A DNA stretch of 64,000 nucleotides from Nocardioides cynanchi (lineage in GTDB: Bacteria; Actinomycetota; Actinomycetes; Propionibacteriales; Nocardioidaceae), in contig NZ_CP044344.1 in assembly GCF_008761635.1 (NCBI RefSeq), positions 3,038,001-3,102,000 of the forward strand, given 5' to 3'. The position numbers and the translations under genes were made by a program. The notes beneath the pieces are model-generated. The model was not told where the DNA came from. It saw only the letters and a list, made by a program, of their open reading frames with translations, and did no database searches. Position 1 is the first letter of the stretch. Every line of letters begins with the position of its first letter. Below are positions 20,187 through 28,896 of the stretch, one piece after another.

Positions 20187-20605
20187 GCGGCGCGCAACTG
20201 CGGATCGGCGACGACGACCGCGAGACCGCCGCCCGCGAGCTCGGCGAGCACTTCGCCCTCGGCCGGATCACCGCCGAGGAGCACTCCGAGCGGCTGGACC
20301 GGATCTGGGCGGCCCGGACCCAAGCCGAGCTGAGCCCGGTCTTCGCCGACCTGCCGAGGCCGCCGGGTGCGCGCCAGGCACCCTCCGGCCACGCGGCCTG
20401 GGGCTCGTGGCAGCCGCCGGTCGTCGCCCGGTCCCGTGGCTGGCGTCCGCCGGCTGTCCCGTTCCTGCTCAAGGCGCTGCTCGCGGTGATCGTGCTGGTC
20501 CTGGTGCTCTCCCACCTCTCGCTGCTGGTGGTGGCGCTGCTGCTCTACGTCTTCGGCGTACGGCGGCTCGCCCGCCGCGGCCACCGTCATCCCCGCTGGC
20601 GCTGA
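20183..20605 (+). CDS. DUF1707 domain membrane protein
   Basis: A 140-residue protein whose first 55 residues match the DUF1707 domain (RIGDDDRETAARELGEH, GRITAEEHSERLD). The C-terminal half has one or two hydrophobic helices (about 92-125) followed by a basic tail. DUF1707 proteins are common in actinobacteria and of unknown function. Translational coupling to padR (GTG overlapping TGA) suggests it is regulated by or works with that regulator. Confidence 0.8.
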   Translation: MSGAQLRIGDDDRETAARELGEHFALGRITAEEHSERLDRIWAARTQAELSPVFADLPRPPGARQAPSGHAAWGSWQPPVVARSRGWRPPAVPFLLKALLAVIVLVLVLSHLSLLVVALLLYVFGVRRLARRGHRHPRWR

Positions 20606-20614
20606 CCGGGAGGA

Positions 20615-21550
20615 TCAGACGTCGACGGCGCGGTGCACCCAGGTGCCGACGACCTGCATGCCGACCTTCTCGTAGAGCCCCAGCGCGCCGGTCCGCGAGT
20701 CGGTGGACAGTGCCGCCCGGGTCGCGCCGTGCTCGCGACCCCGCGCGAAGGAGTCGACGAGCAGCGCCTGGGCCAGGCCCTGGTGCCGCTGGTCGCTGCG
20801 CACCGCCAGCCGGCTGATGAAGGCCTCCAGCGGCGGACCCTCGAACATCTGGACCAGTGCGCAGCCGACGATCACCCCGGCCGCGTCGGTCACGACCCGG
20901 AAGTGCCAGGGCTCGAAGCCGGGGCGCCGGACCGTGACCGCCAGGAAGTCGTCGTACGTCGACCGCTCGCGCACGCTCCACTCCAAGAACGCGTCCTCGA
21001 CGACGTCGAGCACCGCGGGGTACTCCTCGGGATCGGCCGTGCGGATCGCGTAGCCCTCGGGAAGGGGCCGCTCCGGGATGTCGGTGCCCTCCGGCAGGGC
21101 CAGCGCCCAGCTGGTCCAGCGGACGAACCAGCCCAGGCTCTCCAGCAGCCGGTCGGCGGTCGACCCCTCGGGGACCGGACTGCCGATGATCGTGCCACCG
21201 AGCCGCGCGGTGCGGACCGGCATCCAGGCCGCGAGCGCCGTACCGATCCCACGGCGGCGGTACGACGGGTGCACGCCGGCGTCGCCCCGGCCGCTCGCGC
21301 TCACCTCGGCGTAGGCGACCAGCGTCGGGCCGTCGAAGACGCCGACCGTCGACTCCTCGACGTCGAAGCTCGGCCGCTGCCAGTCGCCGACGATGTCGGC
21401 CTCCTCGATCTCGACCTTGCCGAGATCGGCCTGCTCCTGGGCGGCCATCACCTCGTAGACCGCCCGGGCGTCGGTCATGGTCAGCGGTCGTGAGGTCAGG
21501 CCGTCGGCCAGCACCTCCGCCGGCAGCGTCAGCTCGTCCACGGGCGGCAT
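20615..21550 (-). CDS. GNAT acetyltransferase, tandem-domain type
   Basis: A 311-residue protein with two GNAT folds in series: the first around VHPSYRRRGIGTAL (about 90-105) and the second around AVRSDQRHQGLAQALL (about 250-265), each having the acetyl-CoA pyrophosphate-binding R/Q-x-x-G-x-G/A pattern. The architecture is like that of mycothiol synthase (MshD), but the proteins' residues do not let me say that this is MshD. Substrate unknown. It converges with the DUF1707 gene with a 9-bp gap. Confidence 0.8.
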   Translation of the reverse strand: MPPVDELTLPAEVLADGLTSRPLTMTDARAVYEVMAAQEQADLGKVEIEEADIVGDWQRPSFDVEESTVGVFDGPTLVAYAEVSASGRGDAGVHPSYRRRGIGTALAAWMPVRTARLGGTIIGSPVPEGSTADRLLESLGWFVRWTSWALALPEGTDIPERPLPEGYAIRTADPEEYPAVLDVVEDAFLEWSVRERSTYDDFLAVTVRRPGFEPWHFRVVTDAAGVIVGCALVQMFEGPPLEAFISRLAVRSDQRHQGLAQALLVDSFARGREHGATRAALSTDSRTGALGLYEKVGMQVVGTWVHRAVDV

Positions 21551-21587
21551 TCAACCGCCCCGGCCGCTCGGGTGCACCCCAATAAGC

Positions 21588-21621
21588 TCCGACCCGGCTG
21601 GTGGGCACCAGCCGGGTCGGA
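21588..21621 (-). terminator. Intrinsic terminator of the YceI gene
   Basis: A perfect 16-bp inverted repeat begins with TCCGACCCGGCTGGTG at 21588-21603 and is completed at 21606-21621. It lies 11 bases past the YceI stop on the minus strand, followed on that strand by AGCTTATTG. It is a strong hairpin with a weak U-tract. Confidence 0.8.
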
Positions 21622-21632
21622 ACGTCCTCGTG

Positions 21633-22202
21633 CTACTTGGCGATCGCGGAGATGTCGAAGTCGAGCTTGATCTTGTCCGAGACGAGGAAGCCGCCGGTCT
21701 CGAGGGCGGCGTTCCAGGTCAGGCCCCAGTCCTTGCGGCTGATCGTGGCCTGGCCCTCGAAACCGATCCGCAGGTTGCCGAACGGGTCGCGGGCCGATCC
21801 GCTGGCCTCGAAGTCGATCGAGATCGGCTTGGTGACGTCCTTGATGGTCAGGTCGCCGACGATCGTCCAGTCGTCACCGTCGCGCGAAACGTCGGTGGAG
21901 GTGAAGGTGATCTCGGGGTAGGTCTCGACGTCGAAGAAGTCGGCGCTGCGCAGGTGCGCGTCGCGGTCGGCCACGCCGGTGTCGATGCTCTCGGCCTTGA
22001 TGTTCACGACGACCTTGCTGGCTGCCGGGTTGGCGGTGTCGACGACGGCCTCGCCGGTGAAGTCCTTGAACTGGCCGCGGACGGTGGTGACCATCGCGTG
22101 CCGCGTGCTGAAGCCCAGGCGGGAGTGGGTCGGGTCGAGCGCGTAGTCGCCCTTGATGTCGTCGACGACGGTGGTGGCGGGGTCGAACGTGTTGTCAGTC
22201 AT
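21633..22202 (-). CDS. YceI family protein
   Basis: A 189-residue protein of the YceI family, a lipocalin-like barrel that binds polyisoprenoid lipids. Motifs are DPTHSRLGFSTRHAMVTTVRG and SADFFDVETYPEITFTST. Many YceI proteins are secreted, but this one has no signal peptide and is likely cytoplasmic. ATG at 22200-22202 follows a GAGGAGACCCCCAC ribosome site. It is a single-gene unit closed by the hairpin at 21588-21621. Confidence 0.88.
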   Translation of the reverse strand: MTDNTFDPATTVVDDIKGDYALDPTHSRLGFSTRHAMVTTVRGQFKDFTGEAVVDTANPAASKVVVNIKAESIDTGVADRDAHLRSADFFDVETYPEITFTSTDVSRDGDDWTIVGDLTIKDVTKPISIDFEASGSARDPFGNLRIGFEGQATISRKDWGLTWNAALETGGFLVSDKIKLDFDISAIAK

Positions 22203-22276
22203 GTGGGGGTCTCCTCTTGGATGAATTTTCAACCACTTGGTGAGTAGAACGCAGGACCGCCGAGAACATTCCCGGG

Positions 22277-22297
22277 ACCTGGGGTGACCCAGGTCAC
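22277..22297. promoter_or_regulatory. Overlapping palindromes between yceI and trpB2
   Basis: Two perfect inverted repeats overlap here: ACCTGGG-GTGA-CCCAGGT (22277-22294) and GTGACC-CA-GGTCAC (22284-22297). They sit between the divergent yceI and trpB-like genes, 110 bp before the trpB2 start. This looks like a dimeric regulator operator; the regulator is unknown. Confidence 0.45.
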
Positions 22298-22406
22298 ACA
22301 GGCTCACCCGGGCGGCGCGCACCAGGTCGATGACCGGCGGACCGCCCGCCGGGGCCTCCAGAAACCTGGGGCTGACAAGCCGGTCACCGAGTGCTTGGCT
22401 CGGGCC

Positions 22407-23786
22407 ATGCCCCGGACCGCCGACCACAAGATCCTGCTCGCCGAGAGCGAGATGCCGACCCGCTGGTACAACGTGCTGCACGACCTGCCGACTCCGCCAC
22501 CCCCGGTGCTGCACCCGGGCACCGGCCAGCCGGTCGGCCCCGAGGACCTCGCGCCGCTGTTCCCGATGGACCTGATCCTCCAGGAGGTCTCGCAGGACCA
22601 GTACGTCGAGATCCCCGGCGAGGTGCTCGACGTCTACCGCCTCTGGCGGCCGTCCCCGCTGTTCCGTGCGCACCGGCTGGAGAAGGCGCTCGGCACCCCG
22701 GCCCGGATCTACTACAAGTACGAAGGCGTGTCGCCGGCCGGCTCGCACAAGCCCAACACCGCCGTGCCCCAGGCCTTCTACAACAAGCAGGCCGGCATCT
22801 CGAAGCTGACCACCGAGACCGGCGCCGGTCAGTGGGGTACGGCGCTCGCGTTCGCCTGCTCGCAGTACGACCTCGAGTGCGAGGTGTGGCAGGTGCGGGC
22901 GTCGTACGACCAGAAGCCCTACCGACGGATCATGATCGAGACCTTCGGCGGCGTCGTGCACCCGAGCCCGAGCGACCTGACCGAGGCCGGCCGGTCGATC
23001 CTGGCCCAGGACCCGAACTCCACCGGGTCGCTGGGCATCGCGATCAGCGAGGCGGTCGAGGTCGCGGCCCAGCGAGGCGACACCAACTACGCCCTGGGCA
23101 GCGTGCTCAACCACGTGCTGCTGCACCAGACCGTGATCGGCGAGGAGGCCCTCCTCCAGCTGGCGATGGTCGGCGAGACGCCCGACCTCCTGGTCGGCTG
23201 CACCGGCGGCGGGTCCAACTTCGGGGGTCTCGCCTTCCCGTTCCTGCGCGAGAAGTGGGCCGGCCGGATGTCGCCGGTGGTCCGCGCGGTCGAGCCCTCC
23301 TCGTGCCCGAGCCTGACCCAGGGCACCTACGCGTACGACTTCGGCGACACCCTCGGGATGACGCCGCTGATGAAGATGCACACGCTCGGTCACGACTTCA
23401 TCCCCGACCCGATCCATGCCGGCGGCCTGCGCTACCACGGCATGAGCCCGCTGATCAGTCACCTCTACGAGACCGGCGAGATCGAGGCGATCGCGAAGAA
23501 GCAGTCGGAGTGCTTCGCCGCCGGCGTCCTCTTCGCGCGCACCGAGGGGATCATCCCGGCCCCCGAGCCGACCCATGCCCTCGCCGCCGCGATCGAGGAG
23601 GCGCACCGGTGCACCGAGACCGGTGAGGAGAAGGTGATCCTGACCGCGCTGTGCGGGCACGGCCACCTCGACCTCGCGGCGTACGACGCCTACCTGCGCG
23701 GTGAGATCACCGACCACAGCTGGGACGACGCAGACCTCCAGGCCGCGGTAGCCGCCGCGCTGACCCGGCTGCCTTCCCTGGCCTGA
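22407..23786 (+). CDS. trpB2: TrpB2-type tryptophan synthase beta-like protein
   Basis: A 459-residue PLP-dependent enzyme of the TrpB2 branch. The PLP lysine is Lys115 in [10 protein letters not shown], and the phosphate-binding loop is [10 protein letters not shown]. The family is about 450 residues, longer than TrpB1, and typically lacks a TrpA partner nearby, as here. TrpB2 can make tryptophan from indole and serine, or salvage indole; its role in vivo is not settled. The ATG at 22407 is taken because it matches the family N terminus [12 protein letters not shown]. Confidence 0.9.
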   Translation: MPRTADHKILLAESEMPTRWYNVLHDLPTPPPPVLHPGTGQPVGPEDLAPLFPMDLILQEVSQDQYVEIPGEVLDVYRLWRPSPLFRAHRLEKALGTPARIYYKYEGVSPAGSHKPNTAVPQAFYNKQAGISKLTTETGAGQWGTALAFACSQYDLECEVWQVRASYDQKPYRRIMIETFGGVVHPSPSDLTEAGRSILAQDPNSTGSLGIAISEAVEVAAQRGDTNYALGSVLNHVLLHQTVIGEEALLQLAMVGETPDLLVGCTGGGSNFGGLAFPFLREKWAGRMSPVVRAVEPSSCPSLTQGTYAYDFGDTLGMTPLMKMHTLGHDFIPDPIHAGGLRYHGMSPLISHLYETGEIEAIAKKQSECFAAGVLFARTEGIIPAPEPTHALAAAIEEAHRCTETGEEKVILTALCGHGHLDLAAYDAYLRGEITDHSWDDADLQAAVAAALTRLPSLA

Positions 23787-23814
23787 CCGCCGGCCCTCCC
23801 GGGCCTTTGACAGG

Positions 23815-25728
23815 ATGGCCGCCATGGGGACCCCTCGGCTGCCATCTCTCCTCGTCCTCCCGGCGGCGCTGGTCGCGCTGGTGCTCGCGCTGGCCGGCTG
23901 CGGGGGCGGGGGCGACTCCGGCCCGAGCCCCGACCCGACGGCGAAGGCACTGGCGGACGGACTCTCCTCCGGTGACCTGTCGAAGGTCGCGTTCGTCGGC
24001 AGCACCCCGACCATCGTGCAGAAGCAGTACGCCGCCGCCGTCTCGGGGCTCGGTGCGGTGAAACCGACGGTCACCGTTTCCGGCGTCTCGAAGAGCAGCA
24101 GCACCGCGGCGACGGCCACCCTGCACTGGACCTGGCCGCTCGGGAGCGGTTGGAGCTACACCACCCGCGTGCCGATGCAGACCACCCAGGACGGCAGCGG
24201 CTGGAGGGTCCCGTGGCGGCCGGCCCTGGTCGAGCCGACGTTGCAGCCGGCCGAGACCCTGTCGGCGACCACGGTGCCGGCGACGCGCGGCGACATCCTC
24301 GGGCCCGGCGGGGTGGGACTGGTGACCGACCGACCGGTGGTCCGCTTCGGGGTCGACCGCACCAAGGTGGGCCCCGCCGCCGCCCTCGACTCCGCCCGGC
24401 GGCTGGCGCAGCTGACCGGCATCGACGTCGCGTCGTACGTCAAGCAGGTCAAGGCGTCCGGCCCCCAGGCGTTCGTCCAGGCGATCGTCTACCGCCAGCA
24501 GGACGCGCCGTCGGGGCTGGTCGGGCGGGCGACCGCGATCAAGGGCGTCGACGCCCTGGCCGACCAGCTGCCCCTCGGGATCACCAAGGAGTTCGCGGCC
24601 CCGATCCTGGGATCGGTCGGGCCGGTGACCGCCGACATGATCAAGCAGAACCCCGGCGTCTACCGGGTCGGTGACCTGGCCGGCATCTCCGGCCTCGAGG
24701 CGCGGTACGACGAGCAGCTGCGGGGCACGCCGGGGGTCGAGGTGGACGCGGTCGGCTCGGACGGCAAGCACCGCAAGCTGTTCGCGACCAAGCCGGTCGA
24801 CGGCACGCCGCTGAAGCTGACCATGGTGCCTCGCCTCCAGATGCTGGCCGAGCGGATCCTGGCGAACGTGGCCCCGGCCAGTGCGATCGTCGCGATCCGG
24901 CCTTCCACCGGCGCGATCCTGGCGGCGGCCAACGGGCCGGGCAACAACGGCTACAACGACGCGACCTACGGCCGGTTCGCGCCGGGCTCGACCTTCAAGA
25001 CCGTCGACTCGCTGGCGCTGGCGAAGAAGGGCGTGACCCCGTCCACACCCGTCGACTGCCCGACCAGCGTCACGGTGAACGGCAAGGTGTTCACCAACGA
25101 CAGCTTCTACCCGCCGTCGGCCAACGGCCGGATCACCCTGGCGACGGCGATCGCCAACTCCTGCAACACCGCCTACATCAACGAGCGGACCCGGCTGGGC
25201 TCCTCCGACCTCGTCGACGCCGCGGCCACGCTCGGCATGGGGGTCGACCACGACCTCGGCTTCCCGGCGTACTTCGGCAACGTCGTCCCGCCCGCGTCGG
25301 AGACCGAGAAGGCCGCGGACATGATCGGGCAGGGTCAGATCCTGGCGTCGCCGATGACGATGGCGACGGTGATGGCATCGGTCGTGGCCGGGCACACCGT
25401 CGTACCCCAGCTGGTCACGTCGGTGCACCCCGACCCCACCTCACCGACGCCGCTGACCTCGGCCCAGGACGCGATGCTGACGACACTGCTCCGCGGTGTC
25501 GTCACCGGGGGCACCGGTATCGGGCTCAAGGACGTGCCGGCACCACCGGTGATCGCGAAGACCGGCACCGCGGAGTTCGACCGCAACGGCAAGATCCTCA
25601 CCCACGCCTGGATGATCGCCGGCCACGGAGACCTCGCCGTGTGCGCGTTCGTCGACGTCGGTACGACCGGCGCCGGCACCGCCGGTCCCCTGCTGGAGCA
25701 GTTCCTGCGCGGCGCGCACGTCCGGTGA
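23815..25728 (+). CDS. Penicillin-binding protein with MecA_N (NTF2-like) domain, lipoprotein
   Basis: A 637-residue class B transpeptidase. The N-terminal signal ends in lipobox LAGC (Cys29), so it is anchored in the membrane outer face as a lipoprotein. Residues about 35-140 fit an NTF2-like MecA_N domain, then a dimerisation domain, then the transpeptidase domain with Ser392-x-x-Lys395 (STFK), Ser449-Cys-Asn451 and Lys582-Thr-Gly. It crosslinks peptidoglycan or, in this subgroup, has low beta-lactam affinity. The ATG at 23815 is preferred; a second ATG is at 23824. Confidence 0.88.
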   Translation: MAAMGTPRLPSLLVLPAALVALVLALAGCGGGGDSGPSPDPTAKALADGLSSGDLSKVAFVGSTPTIVQKQYAAAVSGLGAVKPTVTVSGVSKSSSTAATATLHWTWPLGSGWSYTTRVPMQTTQDGSGWRVPWRPALVEPTLQPAETLSATTVPATRGDILGPGGVGLVTDRPVVRFGVDRTKVGPAAALDSARRLAQLTGIDVASYVKQVKASGPQAFVQAIVYRQQDAPSGLVGRATAIKGVDALADQLPLGITKEFAAPILGSVGPVTADMIKQNPGVYRVGDLAGISGLEARYDEQLRGTPGVEVDAVGSDGKHRKLFATKPVDGTPLKLTMVPRLQMLAERILANVAPASAIVAIRPSTGAILAAANGPGNNGYNDATYGRFAPGSTFKTVDSLALAKKGVTPSTPVDCPTSVTVNGKVFTNDSFYPPSANGRITLATAIANSCNTAYINERTRLGSSDLVDAAATLGMGVDHDLGFPAYFGNVVPPASETEKAADMIGQGQILASPMTMATVMASVVAGHTVVPQLVTSVHPDPTSPTPLTSAQDAMLTTLLRGVVTGGTGIGLKDVPAPPVIAKTGTAEFDRNGKILTHAWMIAGHGDLAVCAFVDVGTTGAGTAGPLLEQFLRGAHVR

Positions 25729-25779
25729 CGATCCAGCGGCGCTGCTGGACTGGCGCCGTGCCGAGCGCGACCATCGGTC

Positions 25780-26511
25780 ATGGGCGATCGCGGACGGCGG
25801 CGGGGCGGGCGGGCGTCCGGCCTGGCCATCGCCCTCGTGCTGGTGGGCTGCGGCCACTCGCCTCCCGCCCCGAACGTCGCGACGGTCACTCGGACCGACG
25901 ACGTGAGGGCGGCGTACGACGCAGCGCTCGCGGGGCTCGACGCGCAGTATTTCGACGGGCTCGACGTGAGCTCACCGACCACGGTGCGACAGGTGCTGCG
26001 CGTGGCTCCGGATGGACATGACCAGATGATCGCGGAGTGGGAGGGCGCGCTGGCCGCGGGGGCCGCTCGGGCCCGGCTCCGGCATCCCGCGCGGCTGAGC
26101 CTGGTCGCCGTCTTCGAGCACGCCGCGGGGGAGGCCGTGCCCGACGAGGAGGAGTACGGCTACCGGGTCACGGGTCATCCCGTCGCTACCCGGGCCTCCG
26201 ACTCCGAGCTCGAGGCGGAAGCGACGGCTGTCCTGCGGGGCTTTCCCCTGACACCGACGACGGTGCGGGTGCTCCATCCCCTCGGCCCGGCCGTGGTCGT
26301 CGAGGCGACAGCGGCGGACGCCGCCTCGGTCGACGGCCGGATGGGGGAGCTCGAGACGGCGTTGTCGTCCCGGCTGCCCGGAATCGACGGTCTGTACCTC
26401 GCGGTGGACGGACCCCGCGGCCCGCTGTTCCGCGGCGAGAGCGCGGCCCGCATCTCCGAGGGCGGACAGTGGTTCGCGAAGGGGTTCGACAGCGGGATCG
26501 CGCACGGGTGA
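25780..26511 (+). CDS. Lipoprotein, hypothetical
   Basis: A 243-residue protein with an N-terminal Arg-rich signal and lipobox LVGC (Cys24), so it is probably a lipid-anchored extracellular protein. The rest is a single soluble domain with no enzyme motif I recognise (WFAKGFDSG near the end). It lies 51 bp after the penicillin-binding protein gene in the same direction and may be linked to cell-wall work, but that is inference from position only. It converges with fusA2. Confidence 0.6.
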   Translation: MGDRGRRRGGRASGLAIALVLVGCGHSPPAPNVATVTRTDDVRAAYDAALAGLDAQYFDGLDVSSPTTVRQVLRVAPDGHDQMIAEWEGALAAGAARARLRHPARLSLVAVFEHAAGEAVPDEEEYGYRVTGHPVATRASDSELEAEATAVLRGFPLTPTTVRVLHPLGPAVVVEATAADAASVDGRMGELETALSSRLPGIDGLYLAVDGPRGPLFRGESAARISEGGQWFAKGFDSGIAHG

Positions 26512-26533
26512 CCCGGACGGACCAGGCCCCGCC

Positions 26534-28627
26534 TCAGCGGTCGCGGCGGGCGACGGTGGCGGCGACGTCCTCGGGCATCGGTTCGTAGTGGCCGAAGGAG
26601 CGGGTGAAGGCGCCGGCGCCGTGGGTGGCGGAGCGGAGGTCGACGGCGTACCTGACCAGCTCGGTCTGGGGCACCTCGGCGTTGATCACGGTGCGGTCGT
26701 CGCCGACCTTGTCGGTCCCGAGGAGCCGGGCTCGGCGTGCCGAGAGGTCGCTCATGGTGGGGCCGATGTGCTCGTCGGGTACGACGACGGCCACGACGTC
26801 GTAGGGCTCGAGCAACGTCACCGTGGTGCTCGAGGCGGCCTCCCGCAGGGCCAGTGACCCGGCCATCTGGAAGGCCATGTCGGAGGAGTCGACCGCGTGC
26901 GCCTTGCCGTCGGTCAGCGTGACCCGGAGGTCGACCATCGGGTAGCCGGCCCGGACCCCACGCTCCATCTGGGCCCGCACTCCCTTCTCGACCGAGGGGA
27001 TGAACTGGCGCGGCACCGAGCCGCCGACCACCTTGTCCACGAACTCGAAGCCGGCGCCCTCGGGGAGCGGCTCCACCTCGACGTGGCACACGGCGTACTG
27101 CCCGTGGCCGCCGGACTGCTTCACGTGCCGGCCGAGTCCCTTGCCGAGGCCTCCGAAGGTCTCGCGCAGCGAGACCAGGAACGGCTGGGTGTCCACGTGG
27201 ACGGAGTAGCGGTCGGCCAGCCGCGCGATCAGCACGTCGGCGTGCGCCTCGCCCATCGTCCACAGCACCAGCTGGTGGGTCTCGGGGTTGTTCTCGACGC
27301 GCACCGTCGGGTCCTCGGCGGCGAGCCGGGCGAGCGCCTGCGACAGCTTGTCCTCGTCCTGCTTGCTGCGGGCCACGATCGCGACCGGAAGCAGCGGCTC
27401 CGGCATCGACCACGGGCGCAGCACCCGAGGGTCGTCGACGGCCGACAGCGTGTCACCGGTCTCGGCCCGGCTCAGCTTGCCGATCGCGCACAGGTCGCCC
27501 GCGACCACCCTGTCGGCGGCCACCATCTGCCGGCCGAAGGGGTAGGCCAGCGAGCCGACCTTCTCGTCCTCGTCGTGGTCCTCGTGGGTCGAGTCGGCGA
27601 AGAACGACGTGAAATGGCCCGAGACGTGGACCGGTGCGTCGGGGGTCAGGGTGCCGGAGAAGACCCGGACCAGGCTGACCCGTCCGACGTACTGGTCGCT
27701 GGTGGTCTTGACGACCTCGGCGACGAGGGGCCCGGCGGGATCGCCGGTGATCGCGGCCGCGACCGCGCCGGCAGGGGTGAAGACCTCCGGCGACGGGTGC
27801 TCCAGCGGCGAGGGGAAGCCGTCGACCGCGAGGTCGAGCAGCTCGGCGCAGCCGACGCCGGTCACCGAGCACACGGGAACGACGGGATGGAAGCTGGCCC
27901 GGGCGACGGCCTTCTCGAGGTCCTCGGTCAGCGTCTCGTGGGCGATCTCCTCGCCGCCGAGGTAGCGGTCCATCAGGGTCTCGTCCTCGGACTCCTCGAT
28001 GATGCCCTCGATCAGGGCTCCGCGGAGGTCGTCGTGCTCGCCGTCCTCGACGAGCAGGTCGATCACGCCGGTGACGGCGCCACCGTCGCGGACCGGCACG
28101 TAGAGCGGCAGCACCTTGTCGCCGAACGCCGCCTGCGCGGCCGCCAGCACGCCGTCGTAGTCGGCCCGGGCCTGGTCGAGCTTGGTGATCACCACGGCCC
28201 GGGGCATGCCCACCTCGGCGCACTCGCGCCACAGCGCGGCGGTGGCGTCGTCGAGGGCGTCGTTGGCCGCGATCACGAAGAGGGCGCAGTCAGCGGCCCG
28301 TAGGCCGGCGCGCACCTCGCCGACGAAGTCGCCGTACCCAGGGGTGTCGACGAAGTTGATCTTGGTCCCGCGGTGCACCACCGGTGCGATCGCCAGGGAG
28401 ATGGAGCGCTCGTGGGCATGCTCGGAGTCCTCGAAGTCGCACACGGTCGTGCCGTCCCGGACCGAGCCGGCCCGCGGGATGGCTCCTGCGCAGGCGAGCA
28501 GCGTCTCGACCAGGGTGGTCTTCCCGGACCCGCCGGGCCCGACCAGCACCACGTTCCGGATCCGGTCCGGGCTGCCCGCCCCGAGATCTTGCCCGGCTGG
28601 TCTACGGCCGCCCGCCTTCTCCGCCAT
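26534..28627 (-). CDS. fusA2: Elongation factor G-like protein EF-G2
   Basis: A 697-residue translational GTPase paralogous to EF-G. Motifs are G1 VGPGGSGKTTL, G3 DTPGYGDF and G4 TKLD (instead of NKxD), and EF-G domains II-V follow, with a C-terminal GHYEPMPEDVAATV. EF-G2 occurs alongside canonical EF-G in actinobacteria; it is non-essential in mycobacteria and its role is unresolved. The ATG at 28625-28627 follows CTGGAGGCGAGAC. It is monocistronic. Confidence 0.9.
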   Translation of the reverse strand: MAEKAGGRRPAGQDLGAGSPDRIRNVVLVGPGGSGKTTLVETLLACAGAIPRAGSVRDGTTVCDFEDSEHAHERSISLAIAPVVHRGTKINFVDTPGYGDFVGEVRAGLRAADCALFVIAANDALDDATAALWRECAEVGMPRAVVITKLDQARADYDGVLAAAQAAFGDKVLPLYVPVRDGGAVTGVIDLLVEDGEHDDLRGALIEGIIEESEDETLMDRYLGGEEIAHETLTEDLEKAVARASFHPVVPVCSVTGVGCAELLDLAVDGFPSPLEHPSPEVFTPAGAVAAAITGDPAGPLVAEVVKTTSDQYVGRVSLVRVFSGTLTPDAPVHVSGHFTSFFADSTHEDHDEDEKVGSLAYPFGRQMVAADRVVAGDLCAIGKLSRAETGDTLSAVDDPRVLRPWSMPEPLLPVAIVARSKQDEDKLSQALARLAAEDPTVRVENNPETHQLVLWTMGEAHADVLIARLADRYSVHVDTQPFLVSLRETFGGLGKGLGRHVKQSGGHGQYAVCHVEVEPLPEGAGFEFVDKVVGGSVPRQFIPSVEKGVRAQMERGVRAGYPMVDLRVTLTDGKAHAVDSSDMAFQMAGSLALREAASSTTVTLLEPYDVVAVVVPDEHIGPTMSDLSARRARLLGTDKVGDDRTVINAEVPQTELVRYAVDLRSATHGAGAFTRSFGHYEPMPEDVAATVARRDR

Positions 28628-28666
28628 GTCTCGCCTCCAGGTCCGCTGGCGGCCGGAGTCGGCCGC

Positions 28667-28678
28667 CGACACGTGTCG
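28667..28678. promoter_or_regulatory. CACGTG-centred palindrome upstream of fusA2
   Basis: CGACACGTGTCG is a perfect 12-bp palindrome 40 bp upstream of the fusA2 start, between fusA2 and the aldehyde dehydrogenase gene. It is a plausible dimeric regulator site; no regulator is identified. Confidence 0.4.
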
Positions 28679-28751
28679 CTGGTCCGAATCAACTCCTCCC
28701 GGAGCAGATGTTCAAGAGGCCAAGGGGCCCGGCATTCGGGGGAGGAACGGG

Positions 28752-28789
28752 CCGAGCCCCTCGCAGCATGGGGTCAGCGAGGGGCTCGG
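28752..28789. repeat. 13-bp perfect hairpin in a divergent intergenic region
   Basis: CCGAGCCCCTCGC (28752-28764) pairs exactly with 28777-28789, leaving a 12-base loop AGCATGGGGTCA. It looks like a rho-independent terminator stem without a T-run. Neither flanking gene ends here: both fusA2 and the dehydrogenase gene start toward the outside. It may be a leader attenuator or the end of a short untranslated RNA. Confidence 0.55.
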
Positions 28790-28896
28790 GTACGGCCAGG
28801 TGACATGCCCCCCGGCGCGCACGGACACAGTCGCAGAACCGCTTCAGAGGTGAGAAGGCTTTCGGCAAACTTCACCGAGGTGCGAGGCTATTTCAC

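Noticed and set aside
21633..24119. A very long minus-strand frame through yceI and trpB2
   Set aside because: Only its last 189 codons form a known protein (YceI) with a ribosome-binding site; the rest is antisense to trpB2.
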